Shown here piece by piece: positions 44,405-53,014 of a stretch of DNA of 64,000 bases; within the stretch, counting starts at the first letter, position 1, and every line of letters starts with the position of its first letter. The translations under genes were made by a program, and so were the position numbers. Source of the DNA: Desulfopila sp. IMCC35008 (GTDB lineage: Bacteria > Desulfobacterota > Desulfobulbia > Desulfobulbales > Desulfocapsaceae); the NCBI RefSeq assembly GCF_010646885.2, contig NZ_CP050700.1, forward strand, positions 2,506,501-2,570,500. The letters run 5' to 3'. A model generated the notes under the pieces. That model had not been told where the DNA came from and did no database searches. It saw nothing but the letters and a program-made list of their open reading frames with translations.

Positions 44405-44611
44405 CTACTTTGTTTTCTTGGCGGCTTTACTGTTCTTAAGTTCTTTTTTCTTCGCTGCCTTCTTCTTTTTCTTAACTTTTTTCTTCTTGTTTTTTTCTAC
44501 TTTCTTTTTCTTTTTAAGGTAGAGTTCTTCCCACGATTCAGGGAGAATAACAGGGCAGCTTTTGCACTGTTTTCCTTTCTTTTTAAATTTCAAACAGCAT
44601 TTTTTCCCCAT
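44405..44611 (-). CDS. Small Cys-motif protein with polylysine tail
   Basis: 68 residues, nearly half Lys. The N-terminus holds four Cys in CC...CKSC arrangement (residues 5, 6, 16, 19), a possible zinc or iron site. A short globular piece (PVILPESWEELYLKK) is followed by a Lys/Ala-rich tail resembling histone H1-like or DNA/RNA-binding tails. GAGGAG precedes the ATG, which supports translation. It is 48 bases upstream of the ferritin gene on the same strand. No known family recognised; nucleic acid or polyanion binding is inferred from charge only. Confidence 0.65.
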   Translation of the reverse strand: MGKKCCLKFKKKGKQCKSCPVILPESWEELYLKKKKKVEKNKKKKVKKKKKAAKKKELKNSKAAKKTK

Positions 44612-44781
44612 GTTTGAGAACTCCTCATCATTCCTTACTTTTGCAAACAGATATGTGCTTTAGTGTTTACAAGTTCTTTTGGTTTGTAATAACGGTAGGA
44701 TATTAAATTTCAGATTTTATAGTAATAATTACTATTGGCACAATTGCAAAACTTTTTTCTTACATAGAATAGACTGGACTA

Positions 44782-45885
44782 CTATCCTTGAAACCTCTTC
44801 ATGAAGCGTCGATCGATTAGATCTTTTATCCAAAAAGGAAGCTTCCCCCTGAACACAAATCCCATTTTCTGCAAGACGCCGTAACCGCAGCCGAGGTTAA
44901 AAACCAACAGAAACTCTCCGCCTGGATCAAACGTTTGCAAGCCCTTTCCATCTAGGGCAGCAACAAGATTGCTATAAAGCACCTGGTTTTGCCGCACAGC
45001 ATACACACCAACCTTGGATAATGGCTGTGGCATAAAACTGATACAATCACCACCACCAAAAATGCTAGGATCATTCACATACTGCAGGTATTCATTCACA
45101 GCTAATCCCCCGTCTGGTCCAGTAGTCATTGAAGAGTCGCTAAACAGTGAGACTGGGCGCACCCCTGTAGCCTGAACTACAAAATCCACTTCTATACGAT
45201 TTCCATCAGTAAGCACAACTTCTCTGCCAACCAGGCTGGCATTTCCGGTGTTTTCAGCTATAATGACGTCTTGTTTGGCAAGATATCCCCGACAATACTT
45301 CCGTACCTTTTCATTAAATCCAGACATGAAATGAGACCTGCAAAGCAGATGAACCTTACTACCGGGTCTGCCATCTTGTACAAATAGTTGAATCAAGTTT
45401 CCTGCAACCTCAGCCGATGACGGCCCTCCACCAATTACTGCAACACAAACCGGTTCTCCCGTCTTTTTCTGTTTTATTGCCTGTCGCAGGTTTTTTAGAT
45501 TCTCGATTGGCTTGACAGGATACACAGGTATCTCTCCATATCCAAAGCTGGAGACCACCTGGCTACCACAATTACACGACAGAACGTCATAGCCAATTTC
45601 AGTACCGGATTGTAGTGTCACCGTTTTTTTTTCACAATCTATCCGGACCACCAGATCTTTAACAAACGTTCCACCCTGCCCTTCAACACCCTTTTTACTG
45701 TTAAAGCTTATCTCATCGCTGGCATACGTGCCACCCAACATTCCAGGGCCCATTCCCGAATAAAAATGATGTTCCGAGGGGCCAATTGCAGTTACCCGAT
45801 GTCCTTTGCCGATTAAAACGGAAATATTCTGCAAGGTGACCATATGTGCATGACCAGCACCAGCAAGAACAAGATGTTGTCCCAT
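44782..45885 (-). CDS. FAD/NAD(P) disulfide-type oxidoreductase, SelD N-terminal-like family
   Basis: 367 residues. The opening LVLAGAGHAHMVTLQ and YSGMGPGMLGG follow the pattern of the family found fused to the N-terminus of selenophosphate synthase (SelD) or standing alone. A second nucleotide-binding motif is VAVIGGGPSSAEVAGNL, and the FAD-binding ATGVRPVSLF and FGGGDCISF follow. Related to NDH-2/sulfide:quinone reductases, but the Cys pair of SQR is not evident. Its presence 2 kb from a candidate selenoprotein gene is suggestive, not proof, of a selenium link. AAGGAAAGGAAA precedes the ATG. Confidence 0.83.
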   Translation of the reverse strand: MGQHLVLAGAGHAHMVTLQNISVLIGKGHRVTAIGPSEHHFYSGMGPGMLGGTYASDEISFNSKKGVEGQGGTFVKDLVVRIDCEKKTVTLQSGTEIGYDVLSCNCGSQVVSSFGYGEIPVYPVKPIENLKNLRQAIKQKKTGEPVCVAVIGGGPSSAEVAGNLIQLFVQDGRPGSKVHLLCRSHFMSGFNEKVRKYCRGYLAKQDVIIAENTGNASLVGREVVLTDGNRIEVDFVVQATGVRPVSLFSDSSMTTGPDGGLAVNEYLQYVNDPSIFGGGDCISFMPQPLSKVGVYAVRQNQVLYSNLVAALDGKGLQTFDPGGEFLLVFNLGCGYGVLQKMGFVFRGKLPFWIKDLIDRRFMKRFQG

Positions 45886-46420
45886 TTTCCTTTCCTTTGC
45901 GATGAATTAAAAATATCTTCTGGTTCTATTTCTCTGAGTATAGCCAGTTGCCTGGAATTTTTTATTATCTTTTATTAAAATCCGATTTGCTACTGTTTAC
46001 TTTTAACACAACAGCAATATATTCTTTGTGGTGAACGCAAGGACTGGTTCCACTGATCAAAACTGCATATATATGGATTCCACGGCTGCTCGCCGTGGAC
46101 GCAAGTACTATTTATTGCTGCCACAGGATTTGACAAATAAATCATGCCTGTGATTCAATCCATTGTATCACGTTTTTGGTGACAAGTTGTCCCCCGCCGG
46201 TCTCCTTCTGCGGCATCGATAGAGTTTCTGCCGGGTGAACCTAGTGGATACCAAGAAAATTACTCATTTCGTTCAAGGTTTTGGCGTGTGGAAAGAATAG
46301 CCACAGGGAGATGAAATCTTTTCCTGGGGTGACTTTTTTGATCATTGTGAAAATCTGGCGATAGAAGAATTTTACTTGGTTCCCTGTAACCTACTTATTT
46401 AATAGACGGAGGATTTGCCA
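45886..46420. other. Intergenic region between divergent redox genes
   Basis: About 535 bases with no gene found. A hairpin TCCACGGC/GCCGTGGA (46079-46099) is the only evident structure; no RNA family was matched. Confidence 0.4.
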
Positions 46421-46798
46421 ATGCCTGAAAAACTGGAAGTATACAAATGTGATCTGTGTGGAAATATTGTTGAAGTTCTCGCTGCAGGCGGTGGAGATCT
46501 AGTCTGCTGTGGTCAGAACATGACCAAAATGACCGAGAACACAACAGACGCTGCGGTTGAAAAGCATGTTCCTGCCCTTGAAAAGAAGGCTGATGGCTGG
46601 CAGGTCAATGTTGGCTCTGTCGACCATCCGATGACCGATGAGCATTTCATCGAATGGATTGAACTCATCGTTGGTGGCACTGTTTATCGCGAATTTTTGA
46701 AAGCCGGTGACAAACCCGCTGCTTTCTTCCCTGTTACCGCTGACAAGGTTACCGCACGAGCCTATTGCAACCTGCACGGGTTGTGGAAAGCCGAGTAG
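46421..46798 (+). CDS. dfx: Desulfoferrodoxin (superoxide reductase)
   Basis: 125 residues from the ATG at 46421, which follows GGAGG. The N-terminal desulforedoxin domain coordinates Fe with C10, C13, C29 and C30. The C-terminal superoxide reductase centre uses H49, H69, H75, C116 and H119, all in the family order (EKHVP, VDHPM, DEHF, YCNLHG), with the active-site Lys (K48) next to H49. It reduces superoxide to peroxide without making oxygen, typical of sulfate reducers and other anaerobes. Electron donor is probably rubredoxin. Confidence 0.97.
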   Translation: MPEKLEVYKCDLCGNIVEVLAAGGGDLVCCGQNMTKMTENTTDAAVEKHVPALEKKADGWQVNVGSVDHPMTDEHFIEWIELIVGGTVYREFLKAGDKPAAFFPVTADKVTARAYCNLHGLWKAE

Positions 46799-46895
46799 AT
46801 AATTCCATTATTCCTGCGGTTGCACACCACTTGTGCAGCCGCATCTCTTCTCTCCCTCGGTTCCCACAACACATCATTTGCCTCCGGAGAAAGCC

Positions 46896-48269
46896 ATGAA
46901 GGAAACGCGTACGGAATATGACAGTATGGGGCCGGTTGAAGTTCCAGCACATACGCTTTATGGTGCTCAAACTCAAAGGGCAGTAGACAATTTTTCAATC
47001 AGTGACCAGAAAATGCGAGCAGAGTTTATCCGCTCCTTACTGCTGATTAAACTTGTAGCTGCCGATACCAACCAACAACTCGGCTTACTCAACCCTGAAC
47101 AGGGATCCATCATAGTAAAATGTTGTAATCAGTTGCTGACTGATTTCCATATGGATCAGTTTCCAGTGCCCGTTTATCAAACCGGTTCCGGAACCTCGAC
47201 CAATATGAATGTTAACGAGGTAGTTGCTACCCTTTGCCGCCAGAAAAACATCGACATCCACCCTAATGATCATGTCAATCTCGGCCAGTCCAGTAATGAC
47301 GTAATACCCTCGGCACTTCTTATCAGCACTGTAACCGGCATTATTAAAGATTTACTTCCAGCCATTGACCACCTGATGGTCTCCATCGCCGGAAATGCTG
47401 AAAGATTCAGACATATTGTAAAAACGGGAAGAACACATCTTATGGATGCCCTGCCCGTTAAGATTTCTGCCGAGTTCTTAACCTGGAACCTCCAGTTGGA
47501 TGAATGCCGGGAACGATTTTCATCACTTCTGCCACGACTGTCACGTCTTCCGCTTGGAGGTACCGCTGTTGGCAGCGGTGTGAATTGCCATCCGGATTTC
47601 GCAACCAAAGCGATACGTTTTCTGTCGCACATCACAGATATATCATTTGAAGCCTCTCCCTTGGCGTATAAAGGTCTCAGCAGTCTTGACACACCTCTGG
47701 AAGCCAGTGGACACCTGAAGACCCTGGCCACCGTACTGCTAAAAATCAGTAACGATTTACGCTGGATGAATTCGGGCCCACTTGCAGGACTCGGTGAAAT
47801 TACACTACCTCCACTACAGCCTGGTTCAAGCATAATGCCCGCCAAGGTTAATCCCGTAATACCTGAAGCTGTCTGCATGGCAGCCGCCCAGGTTACTGGA
47901 TTTGATTGCGCAAATACTGTTGCTGCCCAATCTTCAACCTTCCAGCTGAACACAATGCTGCCTTTGATTGCTGACAACCTGCTTCACGCGCTCTCACTTT
48001 TAACAGGAAGCTGTTATGCCCTGGCCGATAAGGTATTTAACGATTTACATGTCAACATCGCACGCTGCAGCGAGTCGTTATCAAAAAACCCTATTCTGGT
48101 CACTGCCCTGGTACCGGAGATCGGCTACGAACAGGCAGCGATAATAGGCAAGACGGCAGTACTAGAAAATCGTCCGATTCTTGATGTTGCCCTTGAGAAA
48201 ACCGATATTACAAAAGAGAAATTGATCTGCTTGCTGGATCCGATGAAGCTGGCTGATGGAAATCAGTAG
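46896..48269 (+). CDS. fumC: Fumarate hydratase class II
   Basis: 457 residues from the ATG at 46896, which follows GGAG; the longer frame adds non-homologous residues. Signature GSSIMPAKVNPV near 320, plus GSGTSTNMNVNEV and GRTHLMDALPV. It interconverts fumarate and malate without an iron-sulfur cluster, so it works under oxygen or iron stress when the class I enzyme at 32279 fails. Aspartase is a relative, but NMNVNEV fits FumC better. It abuts the convergent glycosyltransferase gene at its stop. Confidence 0.93.
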   Translation: MKETRTEYDSMGPVEVPAHTLYGAQTQRAVDNFSISDQKMRAEFIRSLLLIKLVAADTNQQLGLLNPEQGSIIVKCCNQLLTDFHMDQFPVPVYQTGSGTSTNMNVNEVVATLCRQKNIDIHPNDHVNLGQSSNDVIPSALLISTVTGIIKDLLPAIDHLMVSIAGNAERFRHIVKTGRTHLMDALPVKISAEFLTWNLQLDECRERFSSLLPRLSRLPLGGTAVGSGVNCHPDFATKAIRFLSHITDISFEASPLAYKGLSSLDTPLEASGHLKTLATVLLKISNDLRWMNSGPLAGLGEITLPPLQPGSSIMPAKVNPVIPEAVCMAAAQVTGFDCANTVAAQSSTFQLNTMLPLIADNLLHALSLLTGSCYALADKVFNDLHVNIARCSESLSKNPILVTALVPEIGYEQAAIIGKTAVLENRPILDVALEKTDITKEKLICLLDPMKLADGNQ

Positions 48270-50444
48270 TCACAGCACCTGACCCAAAAGAGTATAACCG
48301 TATATTGGGATCAAAAACAGTACGGTTATCCACCACCCACGATACAAAAAGGTATCAATTTTACGATGATTGCCCGGCCCCGGCCTGGTGTATGTTACTG
48401 AAATGCAAGGCAGTGCTGCCAACCATACAACACCGCCACACCAGGAATAATCCTCTTTTATCACAGACATTAAAAGACCGGCAACAAATGGCAGTACAAA
48501 CAGGAGGAGAAAGAACTGTTTTTTCTCAGGTTTGAATAAATCTTTATAAGGATACATGCTGTGACCATTCGCCTTTCCACACTTTACTGCACAAAAGACC
48601 GTCGCGAGAAGAGGAACGGGAGTAATCAGAATAAGCAGAAGAGCTGGCGAAGATGAAAACTCAGGACCTGCCAGTTGATTTATCCACGATACACCGTTTT
48701 GAAAATCAGAATACCGGCAAAAACCGGAAACTTTCCAGAGAAGCGCAGAGGTGACGCATACCAGTATCATCCAGGCCATAGGGTGATGCTTTTCGCGATA
48801 CGACCTGTTCCTGATATGCAGAACTAAATATAACCCGCTCCCGAGCAATAAAACCAAACTAAACGGCTCATAGCAGACTGCAAGGACAGGTATAATTGCC
48901 GCATATACCCATGCCCTTCTGTCCCCCACAACAAGAAACCGGTTAAGAACATAGAGTGATCCACTCCAAACAAGCACCAGAATGGTATCATCTGTATAAC
49001 CAAATGTTCCAAAAAAAATGAACGGCAAAGTGCTAAACAGCAGGGTAGTCTTAAAAGCAATTGATCTATCGAGCATATCCCGGCTCAAGTTAAACATGCA
49101 GACAAGTGCTATCCACCAGACACCAAGCGCAGCAAACCTAAAACTAAACCGTGCATTATCTGTAAGTAGCATCACGAACTTATAGACAAAACTTCTCAAT
49201 ACATCAGGAAAAACTGGACTTCCACCAAGGCCTGCACCGTACTTTTCAATTGTGAAATTTTCTTCAGGGCTTAATGGCACAAGATTTATATAGAACAGCC
49301 GCAGGATGAAGAGGTAGAACACAGCAGCAATCAGATAAAAGCGGATGACCAGTTCACCGCTTATTCTCTTCTTGCCAATAGAGAAAACAAAACAGACAGA
49401 AGCGATATAGCCTGTTATTACAGTGCCTGAGGAAAGCAGGAAGAGGCCTGATGAAGATCCACTGATGGTGCCCAGCTGTAGGGCTACTGCAGATCGCAGG
49501 AACAAAAGCAGCATGGAACCATATACCCCAGTTATGACAATAGTTGACAGTTCATGTTGGGAATGTCGTTGCCTCGTATTCCCTGAAAGATTCCAAATAC
49601 CTCCTCCAATTATGCCGCATGTAAGTAAAAAACTAACCCACTGTGAGGTAATTGGCCTAACTCCTGCTGACATGAAAGCCATTGAAAATAAGTAATCGGC
49701 AACAGCCGCACCCAGAATCAATGATACAATCGCCAGTGGCGATAGAAAATGGGTGAAATCGATCCCCACAAGCTGAAGTAACTGTCTCACATAATCACGG
49801 ATCACGGTGAAACCCATTTTTGAATCACCGTAACACCGGTCCCTGAAAATAATAGGCACCTCCTGCACTACAAAAGGCTGCTCTTCTGTGGCCAATACCT
49901 CCAGACCTATCTTAAACCCGCTCACCTCACGACCAAGATTTACAAGGCGTTCACGGCGTAAACAAAAGAAACCTGCCAACGGATCTTTGACATCCGTAAA
50001 AATACGTGCCGGCAGTGTAGCCAGGACAGATGATATCTTCCTGGACAGTGGCCAGTCGGGTGTACTGCCTCCACGAACATACCTGCTGCCGATAACCATA
50101 TCACAGTCACCTGACAGCAGGGGATGAAGTAGTTCGGGAATACTCTCTGGCGGATGACTTAAATCAGCATCCATCACCAGAACATATTCGCCCTGGGCTT
50201 TTGCTGCACCAGCGATAACTGCAGCCGACAAGCCTTTGTTCACATCACTCTCAATTAACCGAACGGGATAATCCTCCTGCCACTTTCTGATCTGTGAGCA
50301 GGTGTCGTCTGCTGAGGATCCATCAGAAAAAACAATTTCGAGATCGAGCTCTCGCAGCTCTTTTATCGCAAAAACACGATGTAAGAGTAAATCTATATTA
50401 TCTGATTCATTTAATGTCGGCACAATCAGGGAAACAGAACTCAT
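48270..50444 (-). CDS. Fusion of GT2 glycosyltransferase (DPM1-like) and multi-span GT-C-like membrane domain
   Basis: 724 residues. Residues 1-225 are a GT2 dolichol/polyprenyl-phosphate mannose synthase-type domain: SVSLIVPTLNESDNIDLLL, DADLSH (metal/UDP-binding DxD) and FKIGLEVL. A GtrA-like four-span region (about 235-370) follows, then a further set of roughly ten helices with an acidic loop (SPEENFTIEKYGAG) reminiscent of GT-C enzymes. It probably makes a polyprenyl-phosphate sugar and may also use it on a periplasmic acceptor. Substrate unknown. Stop codons of fumC and this gene are adjacent (48269/48270). Confidence 0.85.
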   Translation of the reverse strand: MSSVSLIVPTLNESDNIDLLLHRVFAIKELRELDLEIVFSDGSSADDTCSQIRKWQEDYPVRLIESDVNKGLSAAVIAGAAKAQGEYVLVMDADLSHPPESIPELLHPLLSGDCDMVIGSRYVRGGSTPDWPLSRKISSVLATLPARIFTDVKDPLAGFFCLRRERLVNLGREVSGFKIGLEVLATEEQPFVVQEVPIIFRDRCYGDSKMGFTVIRDYVRQLLQLVGIDFTHFLSPLAIVSLILGAAVADYLFSMAFMSAGVRPITSQWVSFLLTCGIIGGGIWNLSGNTRQRHSQHELSTIVITGVYGSMLLLFLRSAVALQLGTISGSSSGLFLLSSGTVITGYIASVCFVFSIGKKRISGELVIRFYLIAAVFYLFILRLFYINLVPLSPEENFTIEKYGAGLGGSPVFPDVLRSFVYKFVMLLTDNARFSFRFAALGVWWIALVCMFNLSRDMLDRSIAFKTTLLFSTLPFIFFGTFGYTDDTILVLVWSGSLYVLNRFLVVGDRRAWVYAAIIPVLAVCYEPFSLVLLLGSGLYLVLHIRNRSYREKHHPMAWMILVCVTSALLWKVSGFCRYSDFQNGVSWINQLAGPEFSSSPALLLILITPVPLLATVFCAVKCGKANGHSMYPYKDLFKPEKKQFFLLLFVLPFVAGLLMSVIKEDYSWCGGVVWLAALPCISVTYTRPGPGNHRKIDTFLYRGWWITVLFLIPIYGYTLLGQVL

Positions 50445-50693
50445 ATGCAGGACACCTCAAATGGAAAATCTCTAAAAAGAAATCACAAGTATTCTATCTG
50501 CATTTTCTGTTAAATAAAAATGACAGAGTAATTCTATCATGAAACCGGTTGACAGGGTTAAGGAAAACTTGAAAATTATATAATCGACAATAAATTGTAA
50601 TTAAGATATTATTGATATAATATTAGATAATTAAGAAGCACTTTATGTCTGCACGGGGTGCCTTTTTCTTAGTTGATGGAGGAGATTGATATC

Positions 50694-51266
50694 ATGTCTG
50701 GACAATGGCCAAGATCGCGCACACCCTTTAACTGTATTCTCATCGTTCTTTTTTCTCTTTCACTTTTTTCTGGCTGTGCTATTCGCCACCCGGATGCAGA
50801 CGGCGTTCTGTCTATACGTATCGACAATACCCTGAAAAGATTCAGCTCTTCGATAAACGGTGGTGATGCTTTCTTAACGAAAAGTGAAGGGGTGCTCGTG
50901 TTCCCTTCTGTGGTAAAAGCAGGTATCGCTTTTGGTGGCGAATACGGTGAGGGTGCACTGCTGGTCGGGGACGATATTGTTGACTATTACTCTACAGCAG
51001 GAGCCTCATTTGGTTTTCAGCTTGGTGCCCAAAGGAAGTCACTGGTACTTGTATTTATGACCGATGAATCGCTTTTTCATTTCCAAAACAGTAGTGGCTG
51101 GAAAGTCGGTGTTGATGGTTCCGTGGCTCTACTTGAATGGGGAGTCGGCGAGGACATCAACTCCATCGATATCAGTTCTCCGGTTGTCGGTTTTGTATTC
51201 GATAACGAGGGATTGATGTACAACCTGACTCTCGAAGGGGCAAAGTTTACCAAGCTCCCTAAATAG
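50694..51266 (+). CDS. SYLF-domain lipoprotein
   Basis: 190 residues from the ATG at 50694, preceded by GGAGGAG. The lipobox LFSGC gives an acylated N-terminus after a signal peptide (LIVLFSLSLFSGC), so it is membrane-anchored. The rest is a Ysc84/SYLF lipid-binding domain: AFLTKSEGVLVFPSVVKAGIAFGGEYGEG, YYSTAGASFGFQLGAQ and a C-terminal SPVVGFVFDNEGLMYN. The family binds phosphoinositides or lipids. Single gene, convergent with the PfkB gene. Confidence 0.85.
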   Translation: MSGQWPRSRTPFNCILIVLFSLSLFSGCAIRHPDADGVLSIRIDNTLKRFSSSINGGDAFLTKSEGVLVFPSVVKAGIAFGGEYGEGALLVGDDIVDYYSTAGASFGFQLGAQRKSLVLVFMTDESLFHFQNSSGWKVGVDGSVALLEWGVGEDINSIDISSPVVGFVFDNEGLMYNLTLEGAKFTKLPK

Positions 51267-51438
51267 TTCCCATACTAAAACTACCCTTCTGCCCAATCTC
51301 AGCGTTCCGGCTAAAATATTTATCCTCCGGATATCGTACATATGCGTGTGGCTAATAAATTAGCCACGCCTCGATATTGAACAGAGTGCTGAGCATTTGG
51401 ATAAACCCCAGGTAACTCCAGAAGGGAGCACTTTGCGA

Positions 51439-52305
51439 TTATTTAAAACCATCCTCGATCCAGCGACGTGTTCCCCGAGACCTGCACGACCGGGTCGCGA
51501 TTAACGAGGCACGCCGTAAACTACTAACAAAATCATTCTCCACCAGGCAGGCACAGAACACTCCATGCAGAATGTCTCCGGCCCCAAGCGTATCTACAGC
51601 TTCCTGCCGGGCAACAGCCACAGTACCTGTTTGCCCATTAATTGAGTAGATAATGGGACGACTTCCCCTGCTTATTGCCACATATTCCACCCCTGTATCA
51701 TGCAGGTACTGAATCACCTCATCATGATCGGTGCAACCGGGCGGATAGAAATCAGCGGAACAGACAGCGTACTGAACATAGGGTAAAAGTTTTTCAGCTC
51801 CCACCTTCCAACTCCCTCCATCCAGCACCACCTTTATTTTCGCTCTTTTTGCCTCCATTGCGATTTCAATTGCCTGAGGCATAAAATATCCATCCAGCAT
51901 GATGAGAGAAACCCCTTTCAACAAATCATTCCATGTACTGTTTATTTCAATCGAACATAAATCAGTATTGGTATAGATCACGCTTCTATCACCACTACCA
52001 AGATCAATAGTTATGGTTGAGAGCACAGGTAGTTTGTCAGGGTCCTTTAGGCAATCAATAACGTCTACTCCATACTTTTGCAGATCCTCCAGTGCCAACT
52101 GGGCAAGAGGATGCCGCCCTAAACATGAAACAAGGGTGCACTTATTTCCGGCAACACTGCAGCTAACGGCACCATTGGCAGCAGGACCTCCAGCCGAAAC
52201 CAATTGATCTATCGCCCTCACCTTCTCGTTGCTGGCAGGAAACGATGATACATAATTAAAGATATCAACGGTCGTCAGTCCAAAAAACAGTACTTTCCCA
52301 GTCAT
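51439..52305 (-). CDS. PfkB-family carbohydrate kinase
   Basis: 288 residues with the ribokinase fold. It opens VLFFGLTTVDIFNYVSSFP, contains VSAGGPAANGAVS (first PfkB signature region) and ends with AVDTLGAGDILHGVFCACL, the second PfkB signature with the catalytic Asp. It phosphorylates a sugar or nucleoside with ATP. The specific substrate cannot be told; similar short proteins include sulfofructose, ribo- and adenosine kinases. Stands alone. Confidence 0.85.
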   Translation of the reverse strand: MTGKVLFFGLTTVDIFNYVSSFPASNEKVRAIDQLVSAGGPAANGAVSCSVAGNKCTLVSCLGRHPLAQLALEDLQKYGVDVIDCLKDPDKLPVLSTITIDLGSGDRSVIYTNTDLCSIEINSTWNDLLKGVSLIMLDGYFMPQAIEIAMEAKRAKIKVVLDGGSWKVGAEKLLPYVQYAVCSADFYPPGCTDHDEVIQYLHDTGVEYVAISRGSRPIIYSINGQTGTVAVARQEAVDTLGAGDILHGVFCACLVENDFVSSLRRASLIATRSCRSRGTRRWIEDGFK

Positions 52306-52540
52306 TATTCCTCGTCTTTTTACGTATTCTGAACATTTAGTAATTCCGACGGAGCGTTGTTCCTTAAATAAGGATATCAGATCAGAACAATATTCGCCAA
52401 TACGGAAATGAACAGAACATATTCACGCGTAGGAGGCTATATTGATGCATTTTTTCACATATATTTACCTTTAAGAGAATTACTCACTTGACTTCATCTT
52501 CAATGCTGAATATTATTCTCAACACAGGAGGAATAATAGA

Positions 52541-53011
52541 ATGATTGATGAAATCAGTATGGAAATACTGAAAATACTACAAGAGAAAGCACGCATTCCA
52601 AATGTTGAGGTTTCCCGACAGATAGGACTGGCTCCATCCGCAGTTCTTGAGCGTATCAGGAAGATGGAAAAGCAAGGGATCATTGACGGCTATGAAGTGC
52701 GGCTTAATCCGGAAATGTTCGGTGGCGGCCAAATTTCTTTCATCCATATTGAAGCAGAACCGCATAGTTACGCCGAAAATTGCCTTGCTGAACTCTTATC
52801 AGACATTCCTGAGGTCCAGGAAGTCCACCATATTGCAGGTAAAGACGGATATCTGATCAAGGTCCGAACAGCGGGTACTCACCAGCTCGGGCAACTTATC
52901 AAACGGAAGATACTGGTGCTCGACGGAGTCAGAACAACCAGCACCACAACAGTACTCGAGACACATAAAGAAACGTCAAAAATTCCACTCAAGAACGGAA
53001 AAGGAGAATAA
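52541..53011 (+). CDS. Lrp/AsnC-family transcriptional regulator
   Basis: 156 residues. The N-terminal helix-turn-helix (VEVSRQIGLAPSAVLERIRKMEKQGII) is followed by a RAM (ligand-binding) domain (EVQEVHHIAGKDGYLIKVRT). AGGAGG lies upstream of the ATG. It overlaps in transcription with lysA, 3 bases away, so it probably controls lysine/diaminopimelate synthesis in response to an amino acid, by analogy with other Lrp-lysA pairs. Effector unproven. Confidence 0.93.
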   Translation: MIDEISMEILKILQEKARIPNVEVSRQIGLAPSAVLERIRKMEKQGIIDGYEVRLNPEMFGGGQISFIHIEAEPHSYAENCLAELLSDIPEVQEVHHIAGKDGYLIKVRTAGTHQLGQLIKRKILVLDGVRTTSTTTVLETHKETSKIPLKNGKGE

Positions 53012-53014
53012 GAA

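Noticed and set aside
46079..46099. Hairpin upstream of desulfoferrodoxin as a terminator or riboswitch
   Set aside because: No T-run and no known motif; kept only as a structure note.
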